Below, piece by piece: positions 15,011-17,036 of a stretch of 17,036 bases of DNA. The translations under genes and the position numbers were made by a program. Every line of letters starts with the position of its first letter. Positions within the stretch are counted from its first letter, which is position 1. The stretch is from CAVQMB01 sp963713445 (GTDB taxonomy: Bacteria; Pseudomonadota; Gammaproteobacteria; Competibacterales; Competibacteraceae), in NCBI GenBank assembly GCA_963713445.1, contig CAVQMB010000022.1:1-17036 (forward strand), read 5' to 3'. A model generated the notes under the pieces. The model did no database searches, was not told the origin of the DNA, and saw nothing but the letters and a program-made list of their open reading frames with translations.

Positions 15011-16111
15011 ATGAAACGTCGTGATTTTGTCGGCAAAGCGGCTGCCGGGGTTGCCGCCACGTCGGCATTGGCTGTTCCCGGGATTGCCAGTGCCGCGGGT
15101 ACGGTTCGCTGGCGCATGGCGGCGAGCTGGCCGACCAGTCTGGATACACTCTACGGAGGCGCCACCCGGGTTGCGGAACGGGTCAAGCAGCTGACCAATG
15201 GCAAGTTTCAGATTCGGGTCTACGCCGCGGGCGAACTTGTAGGCGGACTGCAGGTGTTCGACGCAGTCCAGCAGGGCACGGTGGAGATGGGCCATACAGC
15301 GGGCTATTACTATATCGGCAAGAATCCGTCACTGGCATTCGATACCACGCTGCCATTCGGTTTGACCACCCGCCAGCAGAACTCCTGGATGTACTACGGC
15401 GGTGGCAACGAGCTGATGAACAAAGAGGTTTACTCCGACTTCGGCATTCTGTCGCTGCCGGCAGGCAATACCACCTGCCAGATGGGGGGGTGGTTCCGCA
15501 AGGAGATTCCTGACCTTGCCGCGCTCAAGGGATTGAAGATGCGCATTCCCGGGTTTGGTGGCCGGGTCATGGCGAGTCTAGGGGTTAATGTGCAAACGCT
15601 GGCGGCGGCGGAAATCTATCCGGCTCTGGAACGTGGCGTCATCGATGCGACCGAGTGGGTGGGGCCTTACGATGATGAAAAGCTCGGTTTCTATCAAGTC
15701 GCGAAGAATTACTATGCCCCATCGTGGTGGGAGCCTAACGCCCAGCTGTCACTGATGATCAACCGCAAGGCTTACGCCAAGCTGCCCAAGGAATATCAAG
15801 AGGCGCTGCATTCGGCTGCGGCTGAAGCCAATGTCAAGATGATCGCGCACTACGACGCCGAGAATCCGCCAGCGCTCAAGCGGCTGCTGTCGAAAGGCGT
15901 CAAACTGCACAAATTTAGCAACGACATCATGAGTGCGGCGCAGGACAGTGCGTTCGGTATGTACGAGGATCTGGCGTCGAAGGACAAGACCTGGCGCAAA
16001 ATTTATACCGAGTGGCGCAAATGGCGCGACATGGAATACGCCTGGTTCCACGTGAACGAGCAGGCCTATGCGGATTTCGCGTTTCCGCAGGTGTCTGAGA
16101 AGTTCCTGTAA
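15011..16111 (+). CDS. TRAP transporter substrate-binding protein (DctP family, TakP-like)
   Basis: 366 residues. It begins MKRRDFVGKAAAG with a hydrophobic stretch to GIASA, a twin-arginine-type signal, so it is exported folded to the periplasm. The mature part starts RWRMAASWP and carries AERVKQLTNGKFQIRVYAAGE, the segment LKMRIPGFGG with the conserved Arg that binds a carboxylate, and the ALERGVIDATEWVGP block. These fit the TakP/2-oxo-acid and chloroaromatic-type TRAP subgroup better than C4-dicarboxylate DctP. A carboxylate-bearing ligand is expected from the family. The strong ribosome site and the hairpin after the gene suggest it is made in excess. Confidence 0.85.
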   Translation: MKRRDFVGKAAAGVAATSALAVPGIASAAGTVRWRMAASWPTSLDTLYGGATRVAERVKQLTNGKFQIRVYAAGELVGGLQVFDAVQQGTVEMGHTAGYYYIGKNPSLAFDTTLPFGLTTRQQNSWMYYGGGNELMNKEVYSDFGILSLPAGNTTCQMGGWFRKEIPDLAALKGLKMRIPGFGGRVMASLGVNVQTLAAAEIYPALERGVIDATEWVGPYDDEKLGFYQVAKNYYAPSWWEPNAQLSLMINRKAYAKLPKEYQEALHSAAAEANVKMIAHYDAENPPALKRLLSKGVKLHKFSNDIMSAAQDSAFGMYEDLASKDKTWRKIYTEWRKWRDMEYAWFHVNEQAYADFAFPQVSEKFL

Positions 16112-16133
16112 CGCGTCCTGGCAATTGGTCGAG

Positions 16134-16157
16134 CGGGGCCTGCGGGCCCCGTTTGGT
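16134..16157 (+). terminator. Hairpin after the TRAP binding-protein gene
   Basis: CGGGGCC (16134-16140) and GGCCCCG (16145-16151) form a perfect GC stem with a TGCG loop, followed by TTTGGTT. The short T-tract suggests partial termination before the reductase gene, which begins 30 nt later. Confidence 0.55.
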
Positions 16158-16180
16158 TATGGGTGACGGAGGTGTGTTCT

Positions 16181-17036
16181 GTGAACAACGCTGCATTCAT
16201 CGGTCTGGGTGCCATGGGGGCACCGATGGCCTGGAATCTGTACCGGGCCGGTTTTGCGTTGACCGTGTGGAATCGTACCGGGAGCCGGAGTCAGCCGTTC
16301 GCCGGGAGCGGGGTGGAGGTGGCGGAATCGCCGGCTGCGGCCGCTCGCGGCAAGGATGCGGTTGTGATCATGGTCAGTGATCCGGCAGCACTACGCGCGG
16401 TGCTGGCAGGCGAGAGGGGTGTCGCCAGCGCGCTCGAGCCGAATGCCCTGGTGATCAACATGAGCACGGTGTCGCATGCGGCGACCGATGGAGGCCGCCG
16501 CATTGGTGGAGGCACATGGCGGTCGATTCGTCGACGCGCCGGTTTCCGGTACGATCAAGCCCGCCCGGGACGGTCAGCTTGTGGTGCTGGCCGGCGGCCG
16601 GCCCGGTGATGTCGCGGGTGCGGCACCGTTGCTGGACGCGATGGGCAAGACCGTGATCGACTGTGGTGGCATTGGGCAGGCAACGCGGCTCAAGCTGGTG
16701 CTCAATTTGATGCTCGCGGGTATGACCAGCTTGCTGGCGGAAGGTCTGGCCCTGGGCCAGCATTTCGATCTCGATCCGCAACTGGTGCTGAAGACGCTGA
16801 CCGGTGGCGCGCTGGGGGCACCTTATTACAAGGCACGGGGCGGCATGATGCTCGCCGGGGATTTCACTAAGCAGTTTCCGATCGATCTTTTGCTCAAAGA
16901 TTTGGACATCGTTCTGGCCGACGGCGCAGAGGGCGGTGCTGAACTGCCGGTCACAGAAGCGGTGCGGACGCTGTTCCAGAAGGCCCGGGATCAGGGCTTG
17001 GGTGATCAGGACGTTGCCGCTGTTTACCGGCTTTTC
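16181..17036 (+). pseudogene. NAD(P)-dependent beta-hydroxyacid dehydrogenase family reductase, frameshifted and cut by window end
   Basis: The N-terminus NNAAFIGLGAMGAPMAWNL is the classic dinucleotide-binding signature of the 3-hydroxyisobutyrate dehydrogenase family. The frame continues correctly to VINMSTVSHAAT (codon ending 16486). The family sequence then resumes in the next frame from 16488 (MEAAALVEAHGG, then FVDAPVSG, DGQLVVLAGG, and the catalytic lysine in RLKLVLNLML) and stays open to 17036. One extra G at about 16487 accounts for this. The GTG at 16181 is chosen as start because GGAGG lies eight bases upstream; an earlier GTG at 16163 is less well placed. The IKPARDGQLVVLA segment resembles glyoxylate/succinic semialdehyde reductases. 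It follows the TRAP genes in the same direction and may reduce a semialdehyde made from the imported compound. The last residues are outside the window. Confidence 0.75.

Noticed and set aside
1..17036. tRNA or rRNA genes, CRISPR arrays, insertion sequences, phage genes
   Set aside because: No cloverleaf, regularly spaced repeats, transposase or integrase motifs were seen.

Overview
The window looks like chromosomal DNA from a Gram-negative proteobacterium. My best guess is a gammaproteobacterium of the marine or halophilic kind. The reasons are the AmiC/AmiR pair (known from Pseudomonas), Tat-type signals on two binding proteins, a DctPQM TRAP transporter, GC-rich metabolic genes with ATGA overlaps, and a coxMSL-type molybdenum hydroxylase. 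The genus cannot be fixed from the sequence alone.

Positions 1-600 hold no convincing complete gene. A possible leftward gene runs off the left edge (start about 98), and several inverted repeats lie between 16 and 491. A promoter-like pair at 507-536 precedes a leader of about 140 nt. That leader ends in a strong intrinsic terminator (626-666), placed only 18 nt before the start of amiC. A small hairpin (617-630) has the hexaloop expected of an ANTAR target RNA and uses the same bases as the left arm of the terminator, so the two structures cannot coexist. This reads as an amide-responsive antitermination switch.

Positions 685-8914 (+) form a short-chain amide/urea utilisation locus: amiC-like sensor, amiR-like ANTAR antiterminator, a Tat-exported UrtA/FmdD-type binding protein, two UrtB/UrtC-type permeases, two UrtD/UrtE-type ATPases, and an FmdA-type acetamidase/formamidase. 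Inferred logic: an amide binds AmiC, AmiC releases AmiR, AmiR lets RNA polymerase pass the leader terminator, and the cell makes more sensor, an importer and the amidase that frees ammonium. A large hairpin after the binding-protein gene (4362-4411) probably sets its excess over the permeases. This block is visibly more AT-rich (especially 685-2700 and 4450-6400) than the DNA to its right.

Positions 9003-12754 (-) encode a three-subunit xanthine dehydrogenase-family molybdenum hydroxylase in the order FAD subunit, 2Fe-2S subunit, Mo subunit, joined by ATGA overlaps. The Mo subunit gene has a one-base frameshift near 11307: its conserved N-terminus lies in another frame that starts exactly at the overlap with the 2Fe-2S gene. 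The active-site loop is not that of CO dehydrogenase, so the substrate is unknown.

Positions 13033-17036 (+) encode a TRAP transporter (small permease, large permease, TakP-like binding protein) followed by a beta-hydroxyacid dehydrogenase-family reductase. The reductase is frameshifted near 16487 and cut by the window end. Together with the divergent hydroxylase this could be an uptake and oxidation module for an organic acid or heterocyclic compound, but that is inference. Both frameshifts look like one extra G, so either the sequence has errors or two genes are decaying.
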